From Variovorax sp. ZS18.2.2 (GTDB lineage Bacteria > Pseudomonadota > Gammaproteobacteria > Burkholderiales > Burkholderiaceae_C), in assembly GCF_024701975.1 (NCBI RefSeq), contig NZ_JANLNM010000006.1, forward strand, positions 124,001 to 188,000: a stretch of 64,000 nt of DNA, written 5' to 3'. The notes beneath the pieces are model-generated. The model was given only the letters and a program-made list of their open reading frames with translations, was not told the origin of the DNA and searched no databases. The position numbers were made by a program, and so were the translations under genes. Of the stretch, positions 40,913-49,180 are shown one piece after another (the first letter of the stretch is position 1; each line of letters opens with the position of its first letter).

Positions 40913-42366
40913 GCGCCCTGTGCAGCGGGCACAGCGGGCTCGGCGCGCCGCGACAGTGCGTACCAGTCGACCTTGCGCGTCACGAGCATCAGCGTGGCCA
41001 GCATGCCGAAGATCAGCAGCGCGCCAAGCAGCAGCGCATTGCTTTCGGAGGCGAGCAGCCCATAGAGCGCGCCATACAACAGTGCGATGAAGGCACCGAA
41101 CGACAGGCCGCGCCGCCAGCCGCCGAGCACCGCGCTGAAGTACACGGCGAGCAGTGCAACGCTTGCGCCGGCCGCGCTCGCATAGGCAATCCAGAACGCG
41201 AACTTCTCCGACAGCGCGAGCAGCAACAGGAAGAACAGCGCGATCGAAAGGCCGACCAGGCCGTACTGGATCGGGTGCAGGCGCAGCTTGCGAAAGAGCT
41301 CGAACATGAAGGCCGCCATCAGCACGAGGCCGATGAAGAGCATGCCGTACTTGCCGGCGCGCGTGCTCATCGAATAGACGTTGATCGGCTGCGCGAGCGA
41401 CACGTCGAAGGTCTGCAGTCCGGCCAGGCTGTGACGCGCGGAACTGCTTGCCGCCGCGGCGGCGGCGTCGCCGGCGTTGTTGCGCTTGGAAAGGCTTGTG
41501 CGCACCTGCTCGCGCGCAGAAGTCACGAGCGACGAGATGCGCCATTGCGCATCGAAGCCCTGCGGCGTCACGCTGCGCTGTGCCGCGAGAAAGCGGCCGC
41601 CGAAGCTCGGATGTGCCCAGGGCGAAGTGAGGCGCGCCGTGGTCTCCTCGGCAATGGGCGCGATCGCCAGCGTGTCCTGCCCGACCAAGCCGAGCTTCAT
41701 CTCGAAAGACACAGGCGCATTGGCCTCCCATGCTGCGAGCGCGGCGCCGGTGACCGGTGCATGGATACCGTCGGCAAACCAGGAGTCGTCGGCAATGCCC
41801 GGCACGCGCTGCTTGAAGCGCAATGCTTCGCCATTCACAGCCAGCGCCGGTGAGCCGTCGAGGCCGCGCAGGTCGCTCACGTTGAAGGCGATGAACGGGG
41901 CCTTGAGTTCGATCTTCGAATCGGTTTCGCTGTGCGCCACGGCATTCGGATTGAATGCCGCGAAGCCACCGGTGAGCGTGGCATTGAGCGTGTAGAACGG
42001 GATCTTGAAGATGCCGCGGTAGCGCTCCTGCGGCGTCATCGAGCCTGCGATGTGCAGCTGGTCGGAGAACACGACATGGGTCATCTCCTTGCTGCGCGCC
42101 TCCTGGCCGATCATCTTTCCCTGCGCGTCGCGCAGCGGCTCCATCCAGCGTTCGACGTACGGCACCAGCAGCAGCGGGCCGACCATGGTCTGCGGGCCTG
42201 CATAGGTGTTGGCGAGCTCCTGTGCCGCCTCTTGCTGGCTGTCGCCGCGTGCGCGATTGATCGAATCGATCTCTGCCAGCGGAATGCAAAGCAGCAGCAT
42301 CAGGAAGAACAGGCCGGCCACCTTGGCCAGCACGGAAGTCTGAAGCGCCTTCAACAACTGAAGCAT
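40909..42366 (-). CDS. creD: Inner-membrane protein CreD
   Basis: A 485-residue protein of the CreD family. An N-terminal helix (residues about 12-30) is followed by a large periplasmic region (about 30-300) and several hydrophobic segments in the last third. The opening MLQLLKALQTSVLAKVAG and the region LAEIDSINRARGDSQQ fit the family. CreD is the main CreBC-regulated gene in enterobacteria, linked to envelope integrity and beta-lactam response. The promoter has direct and inverted CTTCACACA repeats (42422-42466). Confidence 0.92.
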   Translation of the reverse strand: MLQLLKALQTSVLAKVAGLFFLMLLLCIPLAEIDSINRARGDSQQEAAQELANTYAGPQTMVGPLLLVPYVERWMEPLRDAQGKMIGQEARSKEMTHVVFSDQLHIAGSMTPQERYRGIFKIPFYTLNATLTGGFAAFNPNAVAHSETDSKIELKAPFIAFNVSDLRGLDGSPALAVNGEALRFKQRVPGIADDSWFADGIHAPVTGAALAAWEANAPVSFEMKLGLVGQDTLAIAPIAEETTARLTSPWAHPSFGGRFLAAQRSVTPQGFDAQWRISSLVTSAREQVRTSLSKRNNAGDAAAAAASSSARHSLAGLQTFDVSLAQPINVYSMSTRAGKYGMLFIGLVLMAAFMFELFRKLRLHPIQYGLVGLSIALFFLLLLALSEKFAFWIAYASAAGASVALLAVYFSAVLGGWRRGLSFGAFIALLYGALYGLLASESNALLLGALLIFGMLATLMLVTRKVDWYALSRRAEPAVPAAQGA

Positions 42367-42421
42367 GGTTTTTCTCCTCGTCTGTAGCGAAGCGGCGATG
42401 CTCCCTGCGCGATCCGAAGCT

Positions 42422-42466
42422 TGTGTGAAGGGCCCGGGCGGTGTCACTTCACACAGGCTTCACACA
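42422..42466. promoter_or_regulatory. CreB-type 'cre-tag' cluster between creD and the VIT/VWA gene
   Basis: CTTCACACA occurs twice as direct repeats at 42447 and 42458 (11 bp apart), giving a perfect TTCAC-N6-TTCAC, the sequence bound by E. coli CreB. A third, inverted copy (TGTGTGAAG, 42422-42430) faces creD. The site lies 56-100 bp upstream of creD and 105-149 bp upstream of the VIT/VWA gene, so it could serve both divergent operons. Confidence 0.82.
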
Positions 42467-42570
42467 GCGTGGAATCCGCGGCCGGCGACTTCAAGGAGCC
42501 TTCCAACTGCCTTCTTGCGCGCCGCCGAAAGTTGCGGCTGTGCAAGTTCGCACGGACAAGGACCCCCGCC

Positions 42571-44640
42571 ATGGATGCCACCACCACCCCACGTCCCGGC
42601 CGCTGGCTCTGGCTCGCCACCGTGAGCCTGGCGACCGCGGGCTTCATCGCCATGGGCGTGCGCCCGGTGCATGCGCAGGAGGCGCAGCAAGTGCCCGCCG
42701 GCCCGCGCCTGAAAACCGAGAGCCCCTACTTCTTCGTCAAGAGCGACGACCCTTCGGTCGATCGCCTGCCACTCAAGGGCACGGAAGTCGCCGTGAAGAT
42801 TTCGGGCGTGATCGCCGATGTCACGGTCACGCAGACCTATCGCAATGAAGGCCAGCGCGCCATCGAAGCCAAATACGTATTCCCCGGTTCGACCAAGGCC
42901 GCCGTGAGCGGTCTCAACATTCGACTGGCCGATCGCCTGATCACCGCGCAGATCCGCGAGAAGCAGCAGGCGCAGATCGAATACGACACCGCGAAGAAAG
43001 AAGGCAAGACCGCCGCGCTGCTCGAGCAGCATTTGCCCAACGTGTTCCAGATGAACGTCGCCAACATCCTGCCCGGCGACGATGTGAAGGTGGAGCTGCG
43101 ATACACCGAGCTCTTGGTGCCGCAATCGGGCAACTACGAGTTCGTGTTCCCGACCGTGGTCGGCCCGCGCTACAACAGCCCGCAATCGGAGAACGCGCAA
43201 GCCAAGTGGGTCGCACAACCCACGCTGCACGCAGGCGTGGCACCGAGCACCAGCTTCAAGCTCAAGGCCACGATCGACACGCCGATGGGCCTGAAGGAAG
43301 TGCGCTCGACCACCCACGCCATCGATGTGAAGAAGAGCGACGAAGACCAGCATGCCGACATCACGCTCACCGCCGATGGCCGCCCTGCCGACAACCGCGA
43401 CTTCGTGCTCGACTACCGCCTCGCGGGCGAAAAGATCGAATCGGGCTTGATGCTCTACAAGGGCCAAGGCGAGAACGCCGAGAACTTCTTCCTCGCGATG
43501 ATCGAGCCGCCCAAGGCCGTGGCTGCCAGCGCGATCTCTCCGCGCGACTACATCTTCGTGGTCGACATCTCGGGTTCGATGCACGGCTTTCCGCTGGACA
43601 CCGCCAAGACCGTGCTCGAACGCCTGATCGGCGGCCTGCGCCCGAGCGACACCTTCAACGTGCTGCTGTTTTCGGGCAGCAACAAGATGCTCTCGCCGAA
43701 GTCGGTGCCGGCCACGCGCGCCAACATCGAACAGGCGCTTGCGACGATCAAGAGCTACGACGGCCGTGGCAGCACCGAGCTGATTCCCGCGCTCAAGCGC
43801 GTCTACGCCGAGCCGAAGGAAGAGAACGTGTCGCGCACCGTGGTGGTGGTGACCGATGGCTACGTGACGGTCGAGCGCGAAGCCTTCGACCTGGTGCGCA
43901 GCAACCTCTCGAAAGCCAATGTGTTCGCCTTCGGCATCGGCTCTTCGGTGAACCGCAGCCTGATGGAAGGCATTGCGCGCGCCGGCATGGGCGAGCCGTT
44001 CATCATCACCGACCCGGTACAGGCGCCCGAGCAGGCCGCGCGCTTTCGTCGCATGGTGGAGTCACCGGTGCTCACCAGCGTGAAGGCCACCTTCGGCGGC
44101 CTGGATGTGTACGACGTGGAACCGCAGGCCCTGCCCGACGTGCTGGGCGAACGCCCGGTCATCGTGTTCGGCAAGTGGCGCGGCGAGTCCAAGGGCCGCG
44201 TGATCATCGAAGGCCAGAGCGCCAGCGGCCCGTACCGCCAGGAAGTGCGCATCGACGACCGCACCCGCCTGGACACCGCCGCGCTGCGCACGCTGTGGGC
44301 ACGCCATCGCATCCAGAGCCTGAGCGACCAGGAATCGCTCGAAGGCAGCGCGGCCTTCAAGGAACGCATCACCGAGCTGGGCCTGAAGTACAGCCTGCTC
44401 ACGCAGTACACGAGCTTCATCGCGGTCGACAAGGTGGTGCGCAACCTGGCGCCGCAGAACGGCGTGGACGTGAACCAGCCGCTGCCGATGCCGCAAGGCG
44501 TGAGCGACCTGGCGCTGGGTGCCGAGGTGCCGAGTACGCCCGAACCCGAAACGCTCGGCGCCCTCGCCGTCGTGCTGTCGATGCTCGCCATGCTGCGCCG
44601 CCGCGCGCGCCGCAACGATGCGCGCCGATTCACCTCCTGA
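42571..44640 (+). CDS. VIT and VWA domain surface protein with PEP-CTERM-like sorting tail
   Basis: A 689-residue secreted protein. A signal or anchor segment (LWLATVSLATAGFIAMG, then VHAQ) leads. The VIT domain spans about residues 50-180, the VWA domain about 320-500 with MIDAS DISGS in FVVDISGSMHG. The C-terminal 33 residues read PEP (P657), a hydrophobic helix, then RRRARR, matching a PEP-CTERM sorting signal. It resembles the 'marine proteobacterial sortase target' group, which is normally served by a class GN sortase. Here an exosortase gene follows 18 bp later, so this is probably its dedicated substrate. Confidence 0.85.
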   Translation: MDATTTPRPGRWLWLATVSLATAGFIAMGVRPVHAQEAQQVPAGPRLKTESPYFFVKSDDPSVDRLPLKGTEVAVKISGVIADVTVTQTYRNEGQRAIEAKYVFPGSTKAAVSGLNIRLADRLITAQIREKQQAQIEYDTAKKEGKTAALLEQHLPNVFQMNVANILPGDDVKVELRYTELLVPQSGNYEFVFPTVVGPRYNSPQSENAQAKWVAQPTLHAGVAPSTSFKLKATIDTPMGLKEVRSTTHAIDVKKSDEDQHADITLTADGRPADNRDFVLDYRLAGEKIESGLMLYKGQGENAENFFLAMIEPPKAVAASAISPRDYIFVVDISGSMHGFPLDTAKTVLERLIGGLRPSDTFNVLLFSGSNKMLSPKSVPATRANIEQALATIKSYDGRGSTELIPALKRVYAEPKEENVSRTVVVVTDGYVTVEREAFDLVRSNLSKANVFAFGIGSSVNRSLMEGIARAGMGEPFIITDPVQAPEQAARFRRMVESPVLTSVKATFGGLDVYDVEPQALPDVLGERPVIVFGKWRGESKGRVIIEGQSASGPYRQEVRIDDRTRLDTAALRTLWARHRIQSLSDQESLEGSAAFKERITELGLKYSLLTQYTSFIAVDKVVRNLAPQNGVDVNQPLPMPQGVSDLALGAEVPSTPEPETLGALAVVLSMLAMLRRRARRNDARRFTS

Positions 44641-44658
44641 ACGAGCGGAAAGAAAAAC

Positions 44659-45588
44659 ATGTCTCTGGCAACGCTCGCCCACCGTCATCCGCGCATCGTG
44701 GACTGGGGCATTCATATCGACCGCACACCGGCCGCCGGTTGGCTCGCGCTGCAGTTCGCCGCGCTGACGCCGACCTGGGCATGGATGGTCCAGCGCATGC
44801 GCGACGGCTCCGACGATCCGCTGGGTCTCGTGGCATTGGTCGCACTGGCTGCATTGGCTTGGCAATGCCGACGTGAGTTGCGCGCCTCGCCGCGATTGGG
44901 CTGGCTCGCGCTCGCGGGCATGGGCACCGTGCTCGCCACGGTGTTGCGCTCGGGGCTCGGTGTCGTTCCGGCGCTGCCGCCGTTGGCGGCGGGATTGGTG
45001 GCGGTGCTGGCGCTGGCCTGCGGCCTGCTGGCTTTTCTGCCGAGACGCGTGGCTGCATTGCCGGTCGCAGGCCTCGCGGTGCTCGCGCTGCCGCTGTTGT
45101 CGTCGCTGCAGTTCTACGCCGGCTATCCGCTGCGCGTGGTGACGGCCGAGGCCAGCCGCTGGCTGCTCGCGCCGGGCTTCGAGGTGGCGCGCGAAGGCAC
45201 GAGCCTGATGGTGGACGGCCGTCTGGTGATCGTCGATGCGCCCTGCTCCGGCGTGCAGATGGTGTGGCTGGGCTACTTCACCGCCTGTGCCGTCGCGCTG
45301 TGGGCGCGCCGCAGCGACAAGGCGTTCCTGCGGCGCTTGCCAGCGGTCGGCGTGCTGGTGCTGGCCGGCAACATCGTGCGCAACAGCGTGCTGATTGCCT
45401 TCGAAGGCGCGGGTCATGCGTTGGCGCCGTGGGCGCACAACGCGCTGGGCCTGGTCGTGTTGGCGGCCGTGTGCGGCTGCATCGCCCGCCTGATGGTGCC
45501 TGCGCGCGCCGTGCCGGAACCCGTTGACCACCCCGTTCCGGGACTGATCACCACGCAGGGAGGCCGCCATGTCGACACCGTTCTTTGA
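44659..45588 (+). CDS. Exosortase (EpsH/Xrt family)
   Basis: A 309-residue polytopic membrane transpeptidase-like enzyme. About eight hydrophobic helices are visible. The catalytic set of the family can be assigned: C196 (APCSGVQM), R241 (GNIVRNSVL) and H260 (WAHNALGLV). Such enzymes cleave PEP-CTERM-type tails. Its only evident substrate nearby is the VIT/VWA protein. The gene ends inside the next gene by 20 bp, suggesting coupled expression. It lacks the large EPS cluster that often accompanies XrtA. Confidence 0.9.
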   Translation: MSLATLAHRHPRIVDWGIHIDRTPAAGWLALQFAALTPTWAWMVQRMRDGSDDPLGLVALVALAALAWQCRRELRASPRLGWLALAGMGTVLATVLRSGLGVVPALPPLAAGLVAVLALACGLLAFLPRRVAALPVAGLAVLALPLLSSLQFYAGYPLRVVTAEASRWLLAPGFEVAREGTSLMVDGRLVIVDAPCSGVQMVWLGYFTACAVALWARRSDKAFLRRLPAVGVLVLAGNIVRNSVLIAFEGAGHALAPWAHNALGLVVLAAVCGCIARLMVPARAVPEPVDHPVPGLITTQGGRHVDTVL

Positions 45589-46138
45589 GCGCTGGTTCGC
45601 CAACCATTTCATCAACCGCATCGGCCACAAGACCGCCTTCGCACTGGCGATGCTGCTGTGCATGTTGTGGTCGACTGCTGCGGCGCTGCGGGCACCGGCT
45701 GCCCCTGAAGCGATGGCCGCCTCGCACGAGTGGCCGAGCCAGTGGGACGGCGTTCCGTTGCGCCCGCTCGCATTGAGCGAGGTCGAGCAGCGCTTCGCCG
45801 ACCGCTTCCCCGGCGCCATCGGCCGCATGACCGACGGCACCCGGACCCTCGTGATGCGCGAGGTGAAACAGCCCACCCGCATGCTTCATCCGGCCGCGGA
45901 CTGCTACCGCGCGCTCGGCTACCGCATCGAACAGGCGCGGCTGGAACGCGATGCAGAGGCGCGTTTGTGGCGCTGTTTTGTTGCGCAACGGCACGGCGCG
46001 CAAAAGATCCGCGTTTGCGAGCGCATCGTCGATGCCCAAGGCACGGCTTTCACCGACACTTCAGCCTGGTATTGGTCGGCGGCCAGTGGACAGTCGACCG
46101 GTCCGTGGCAAGCCGTCACGGTGGCGAGACCGATGTGA
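45569..46138 (+). CDS. EpsI-like exosortase-associated protein
   Basis: A 189-residue protein anchored by an N-terminal hydrophobic segment (about residues 22-42, TAFALAMLLCMLWSTAAAL). The rest is extracytoplasmic. The segment MLHPAADCYRALGY, with a histidine-proline and one cysteine, resembles the EpsI-domain motif HSP..C...GG. Such proteins usually accompany exosortases, sometimes as a separate chain. Its role may be assembly or substrate presentation. It starts 20 bp before the end of the exosortase gene. Confidence 0.78.
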   Translation: MSTPFFERWFANHFINRIGHKTAFALAMLLCMLWSTAAALRAPAAPEAMAASHEWPSQWDGVPLRPLALSEVEQRFADRFPGAIGRMTDGTRTLVMREVKQPTRMLHPAADCYRALGYRIEQARLERDAEARLWRCFVAQRHGAQKIRVCERIVDAQGTAFTDTSAWYWSAASGQSTGPWQAVTVARPM

Positions 46139-46148
46139 GAACGTGTTT

Positions 46149-47417
46149 GTGAAGAAGACCCTGCGATTTGTGCTTTTCGGGCTGCTGGCCCTTGTGTTGA
46201 CAGCGCTTGTAGCTATCTTTTTGATAGTCAAATTCGCGCTGGCACCGGCGGCGGGCGAATGGAGCACGTCGGTGAAGGCCGGCCCGCTGAATTTCGAGAT
46301 CGGCGTGCCGACAGCGGTGCGGCTGGCCACGTCGTCCTGGTTCGCGCCGCGGCTGGACGGCCATTCGCTCGACACCCGTTTCGGCACCGTGCGCTTCAGC
46401 TGGAAAGAGGCGGCCGGCCTGCAGGAGCTACGCTGCGAACCCTGTAGCGTCGAGGTGCCGGCGCTCGGCACGCAGCCGATCAAGATCGAGCGTCTGGTCG
46501 CCACTGTGCGGCGCGACGGCAACACGCTGACCGGCACTTTCGAAGCCACGCCCAGGACCACCGAGACGGACATGCTCCAGGGCACATGGGAAGGCCGCCT
46601 CGCGCCGAAGAACCTGCATCTCGGCGCCAAGGTCCAGGATGCGCCCATCGCGCGCTGGTACGCGGTGCTGGTGCCCACGCTGCCCGAGCTGCAGCGCGCG
46701 CGCATTGGCGGCACGCTCGCATTGAGCGCGCAGATGGTGCTGCCCGAGGCCACGTTCGCGGTGCAGCCCGTCATCAGCCAGTTCACCGTCGAGGGGCTCG
46801 GCACCGAGGCGATGCTCGGGGCGCGCACCAGCTGCGGCCCGTCCGCCAAGCTGGCCAACGACAGCTGGCTCGCGCGTGCCGTGATCGCGGCCGAGGACCA
46901 GCGCTTCTTCACGCACGCGGGCTACGACATCACCGAGATCCTCGCGTCGATCGACAACAACCAGAAGGAAGGCCAGACCAAGCGCGGCGGCAGCACGCTC
47001 ACGCAGCAGCTCGCCAAGCTGCTGGTGACCGGCAGCGACCGCACGGCCGAGCGCAAGCTGCGCGAAATGCTCTATGCGGTCGAGATGGAGCAGACGCTGG
47101 GCAAGGCCCGCATCCTGCAGCTCTACCTCGACAATGCGCCCTGGGGCGGCAACATCTGCGGCGCCGAGGCGGCGGCGCGGCGCTACTTCAAGCGCAGCGC
47201 ACGCACGCTGGAGCCCGCACAGGCCGTGTGGCTCGCCGCGATGCTGCACAAGCCGCAGGCCGTTCTCGAGCAATGGCGGCGCGACGGACACATCGACTCG
47301 GACCGCACCAAGTGGGTGGCCGAGAGCGTGCGCGGCATCAACCGCAACCAGCGAGAGGCGCTGCTCAAGAGCGTGGCAGCGGCCAAGTACATCCCACCGG
47401 AGGCCAACACGCCATGA
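46149..47417 (+). CDS. Transglycosylase-only GT51 protein (MtgA-like, with extra domain)
   Basis: A 422-residue membrane protein. An N-terminal helix (residues about 5-28) is followed by an extracytoplasmic region of about 190 residues of unknown fold with a cysteine pair (RCEPCSVE). The glycosyltransferase 51 core has AVIAAEDQRFFTHAGYDI, RGGSTLTQQLAKLL and the segment QLYLDNAPWGG. No transpeptidase domain follows, so it polymerises glycan only. The start is ambiguous: GTG at 46149 or GTG at 46143. It is the fourth gene after the cre-tag promoter and, with mrcA, ties this region to peptidoglycan. Confidence 0.83.
   Translation: MKKTLRFVLFGLLALVLTALVAIFLIVKFALAPAAGEWSTSVKAGPLNFEIGVPTAVRLATSSWFAPRLDGHSLDTRFGTVRFSWKEAAGLQELRCEPCSVEVPALGTQPIKIERLVATVRRDGNTLTGTFEATPRTTETDMLQGTWEGRLAPKNLHLGAKVQDAPIARWYAVLVPTLPELQRARIGGTLALSAQMVLPEATFAVQPVISQFTVEGLGTEAMLGARTSCGPSAKLANDSWLARAVIAAEDQRFFTHAGYDITEILASIDNNQKEGQTKRGGSTLTQQLAKLLVTGSDRTAERKLREMLYAVEMEQTLGKARILQLYLDNAPWGGNICGAEAAARRYFKRSARTLEPAQAVWLAAMLHKPQAVLEQWRRDGHIDSDRTKWVAESVRGINRNQREALLKSVAAAKYIPPEANTP
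46212..46228. repeat. GCTAT-N7-ATAGT hairpin inside the GT51 gene
   Basis: One arm base differs from the GCTAT-N7-ATAGC group, but the 7-nt spacing is kept. It lies in the codons of the transmembrane helix, an unusual position for this motif. Confidence 0.5.
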
Positions 47418-47478
47418 GCGCAGCGCCGGGCCGCCCCAAGCAAGCTCGCACCGCAGTGCGAAGCACGGAGGTATTCCT

Positions 47479-48264
47479 TTGACCACAGCGCCGAGCATTG
47501 CCGACATCGAAGCCATCGAGCGGGCCACCATTGCGGCGGTGTCGCCCGAGGCGTCCGAAGAACTGGACGGCTGGCTGCTGCCCTTCGACGGTGGCACCGT
47601 CAAGCGTGCGAAATCGGCGGTTCCGCTGCACCGCAGTGCGGTGGACTCTGGCACGCTCGACCGCATCGAAGACCGCTACGACAGCCGCCAGGTCGCGCCC
47701 GCGCTGCGGCTGGCCGATGCCGACTGCTTCGAAAGCCTGCGCGCCGAGCTGGAACGGCGCCACTACATGGGCGACAACCCTACCTGCGTGCAGATCGGAA
47801 CGGCGCGGCAGATGCGGCAGGTCGCGGCCGCGGGAACTGGTGCGGGTGCCAGCGCATTGGCCGATGTCGACCGCGCACCCGACGACGCCTGGGCGGCGCT
47901 GTTTCTCGGCGAGGGTTTCGATCCGGTGGACGGCGCCCATCGCGTGCGCGCACTGGCCCGCGCCAAGGGCTCGCTCTATGCCAGCGTGCGCGAAAACGGG
48001 CGCACGGTGGCCGCAGGCGCGATGGCCTTCGGCCACGGCTGGGCCAGCGTGCACGGCATGCGGACCGACAAGGCGCACCGGGGCCGGGGCCTGGCGGGGC
48101 GCGTGTTGGCGGGGCTCGCCCAAGCGGCGTTGACGAAGGGTTTCGAGCGCGTGTTCCTGCAGGTGGATGCGCAGAACCATCCGGCGTTGTCGCTCTATCG
48201 GCGCGCCGGCTTTCAAACGCACTGGCAGTACCGCTACTGGCAGCGCCAGCAGTGGCCTAGGTAA
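47479..48264 (+). CDS. GNAT-family N-acetyltransferase (TTG start)
   Basis: A 261-residue acetyltransferase, longer than most GNATs because an N-terminal half of about 130 residues precedes the CoA-binding core (MRTDKAHRGRGLAGRVLAGL, then LSLYRRAGFQTHWQYRYW). The start is the TTG at 47479, supported by GGAGG seven bases upstream; no ATG fits before the domain. The substrate is unknown. It follows the GT51 gene by 61 bp, so it may or may not be in the same transcript. Confidence 0.85.
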   Translation: MTTAPSIADIEAIERATIAAVSPEASEELDGWLLPFDGGTVKRAKSAVPLHRSAVDSGTLDRIEDRYDSRQVAPALRLADADCFESLRAELERRHYMGDNPTCVQIGTARQMRQVAAAGTGAGASALADVDRAPDDAWAALFLGEGFDPVDGAHRVRALARAKGSLYASVRENGRTVAAGAMAFGHGWASVHGMRTDKAHRGRGLAGRVLAGLAQAALTKGFERVFLQVDAQNHPALSLYRRAGFQTHWQYRYWQRQQWPR

Positions 48265-48267
48265 AAG

Positions 48268-48362
48268 GCTCGCCCCCAGGCTTCGCGCACTTCGTGTCGC
48301 TTCGCCAACCCCCTACCGGGGGCAACACCTGAGGCCCGGCAAAGCCGGTTCCTCGGTGTTTC
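48268..48362 (+). repeat. 95-bp dispersed repeat, copy B
   Basis: Lies between the GNAT stop and the convergent TetR gene. It is the direct-strand counterpart of the copy at 34991-35085, with the same blocks (CCCCCAGGCTT, AACCCCCT, CCGGGGGCAA, GGCCCGGCAAAGCCGGTTCC). Confidence 0.85.
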
Positions 48363-48374
48363 TCGAAGAAACCC

Positions 48375-49034
48375 TCAGGCTTTCTTTTCCGAGGGCTTGC
48401 CGGCTTCGAAACCGAAGCGCGCATCCCGCAGCGTGGCGTCGACCAGGTCGATCGGGCTCTCGAAACCTGGTGCGGCCTGCAGGACGCCGCCCAGGCGCTG
48501 GTCGATCAGCAGGATCGCCAGGCCGTGCACATAGCCCCAGGCGGCAGTGATCTGCATGGCCTCTGCCTTGCCCAGGGACCCCGACGCTTCCCCCTGGGTT
48601 TCCGGCCTCCCGCCGATGATCGCGGCCATCACGCGCATCGCCTCGCGGGCCGCCGTGTGCAGCGCGGGGCGGCGCATGTCGATCATGTCGTTGCGAAACA
48701 TCAGCCCGAACATCGCTGCGTTGTCGTTGGCGAAATGCACATAGGCGCGCGCGATGGCGTTGCGGCGCTCGTGCGTGTCCACGATCTCGGGCGCGGCGGT
48801 GCGCATGGCCTCGGTCAGGTGCCGGAAACCGACGGCAGCCAGCTCGCTCACCAATCCTGTCATGTCGCCGAAGTGGTGCTTGGGCGCCGTGTGCGACACC
48901 CCCGCCTCCCGCGCGATGGCCCGCAGGCCCAGGCCGGGAATGCCGTCGCGCAGCAGCACCGCCTCGGCCGCGGCCAGCAGCGCCTCGGGCAGCGAGCCGT
49001 GGTGGTAGCGCTTGGACGGGGTTTCGGTGGTCAT
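48375..49034 (-). CDS. TetR/AcrR-family regulator
   Basis: A 219-residue repressor. The N-terminal HTH reads RYHHGSLPEALLAAAE and LRAIAREAGVSHTAPKHHFGD. The C-terminal ligand domain resembles the WHG group (AAWGYVHGLAILLIDQRL). It is divergent from the carotenoid oxygenase gene, and two identical-core operators lie between the two. The ligand may be an apocarotenoid or aromatic, inferred from the neighbour only. Confidence 0.88.
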   Translation of the reverse strand: MTTETPSKRYHHGSLPEALLAAAEAVLLRDGIPGLGLRAIAREAGVSHTAPKHHFGDMTGLVSELAAVGFRHLTEAMRTAAPEIVDTHERRNAIARAYVHFANDNAAMFGLMFRNDMIDMRRPALHTAAREAMRVMAAIIGGRPETQGEASGSLGKAEAMQITAAWGYVHGLAILLIDQRLGGVLQAAPGFESPIDLVDATLRDARFGFEAGKPSEKKA

Positions 49035-49079
49035 TGAAAAGTGAGAAAAGCGACGGCGGCAGCGAAGAGGCCAAAAATC

Positions 49080-49138
49080 TTACCACTGGAAAAATTCCTT
49101 GACTTTGCGCGCGGGCTCGTTGATATTTCCACTGGAAA
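49080..49138. promoter_or_regulatory. Two TetR-type operators flanking a sigma70 promoter
   Basis: TTACCACTGGAAA (49080-49092) and TTTCCACTGGAAA (49126-49138) share the core CCACTGGAAA; the second is a near-perfect palindrome. Between them, TTGACT (49099-49104) and TGATAT (49121-49126) form a plus-strand promoter with a 16-bp spacer, so the second operator begins at the -10 end. This suits repression of the oxygenase operon and autoregulation. Confidence 0.7.
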
Positions 49139-49180
49139 GATATCCAAACAATCTTCCTCCATCGAACCCCAGGAGCCCCG

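Noticed and set aside
44062..45882. 606-codon minus-strand frame across the VIT/VWA gene and exosortase
   Set aside because: Runs through two well-supported genes on the other strand and is low complexity.
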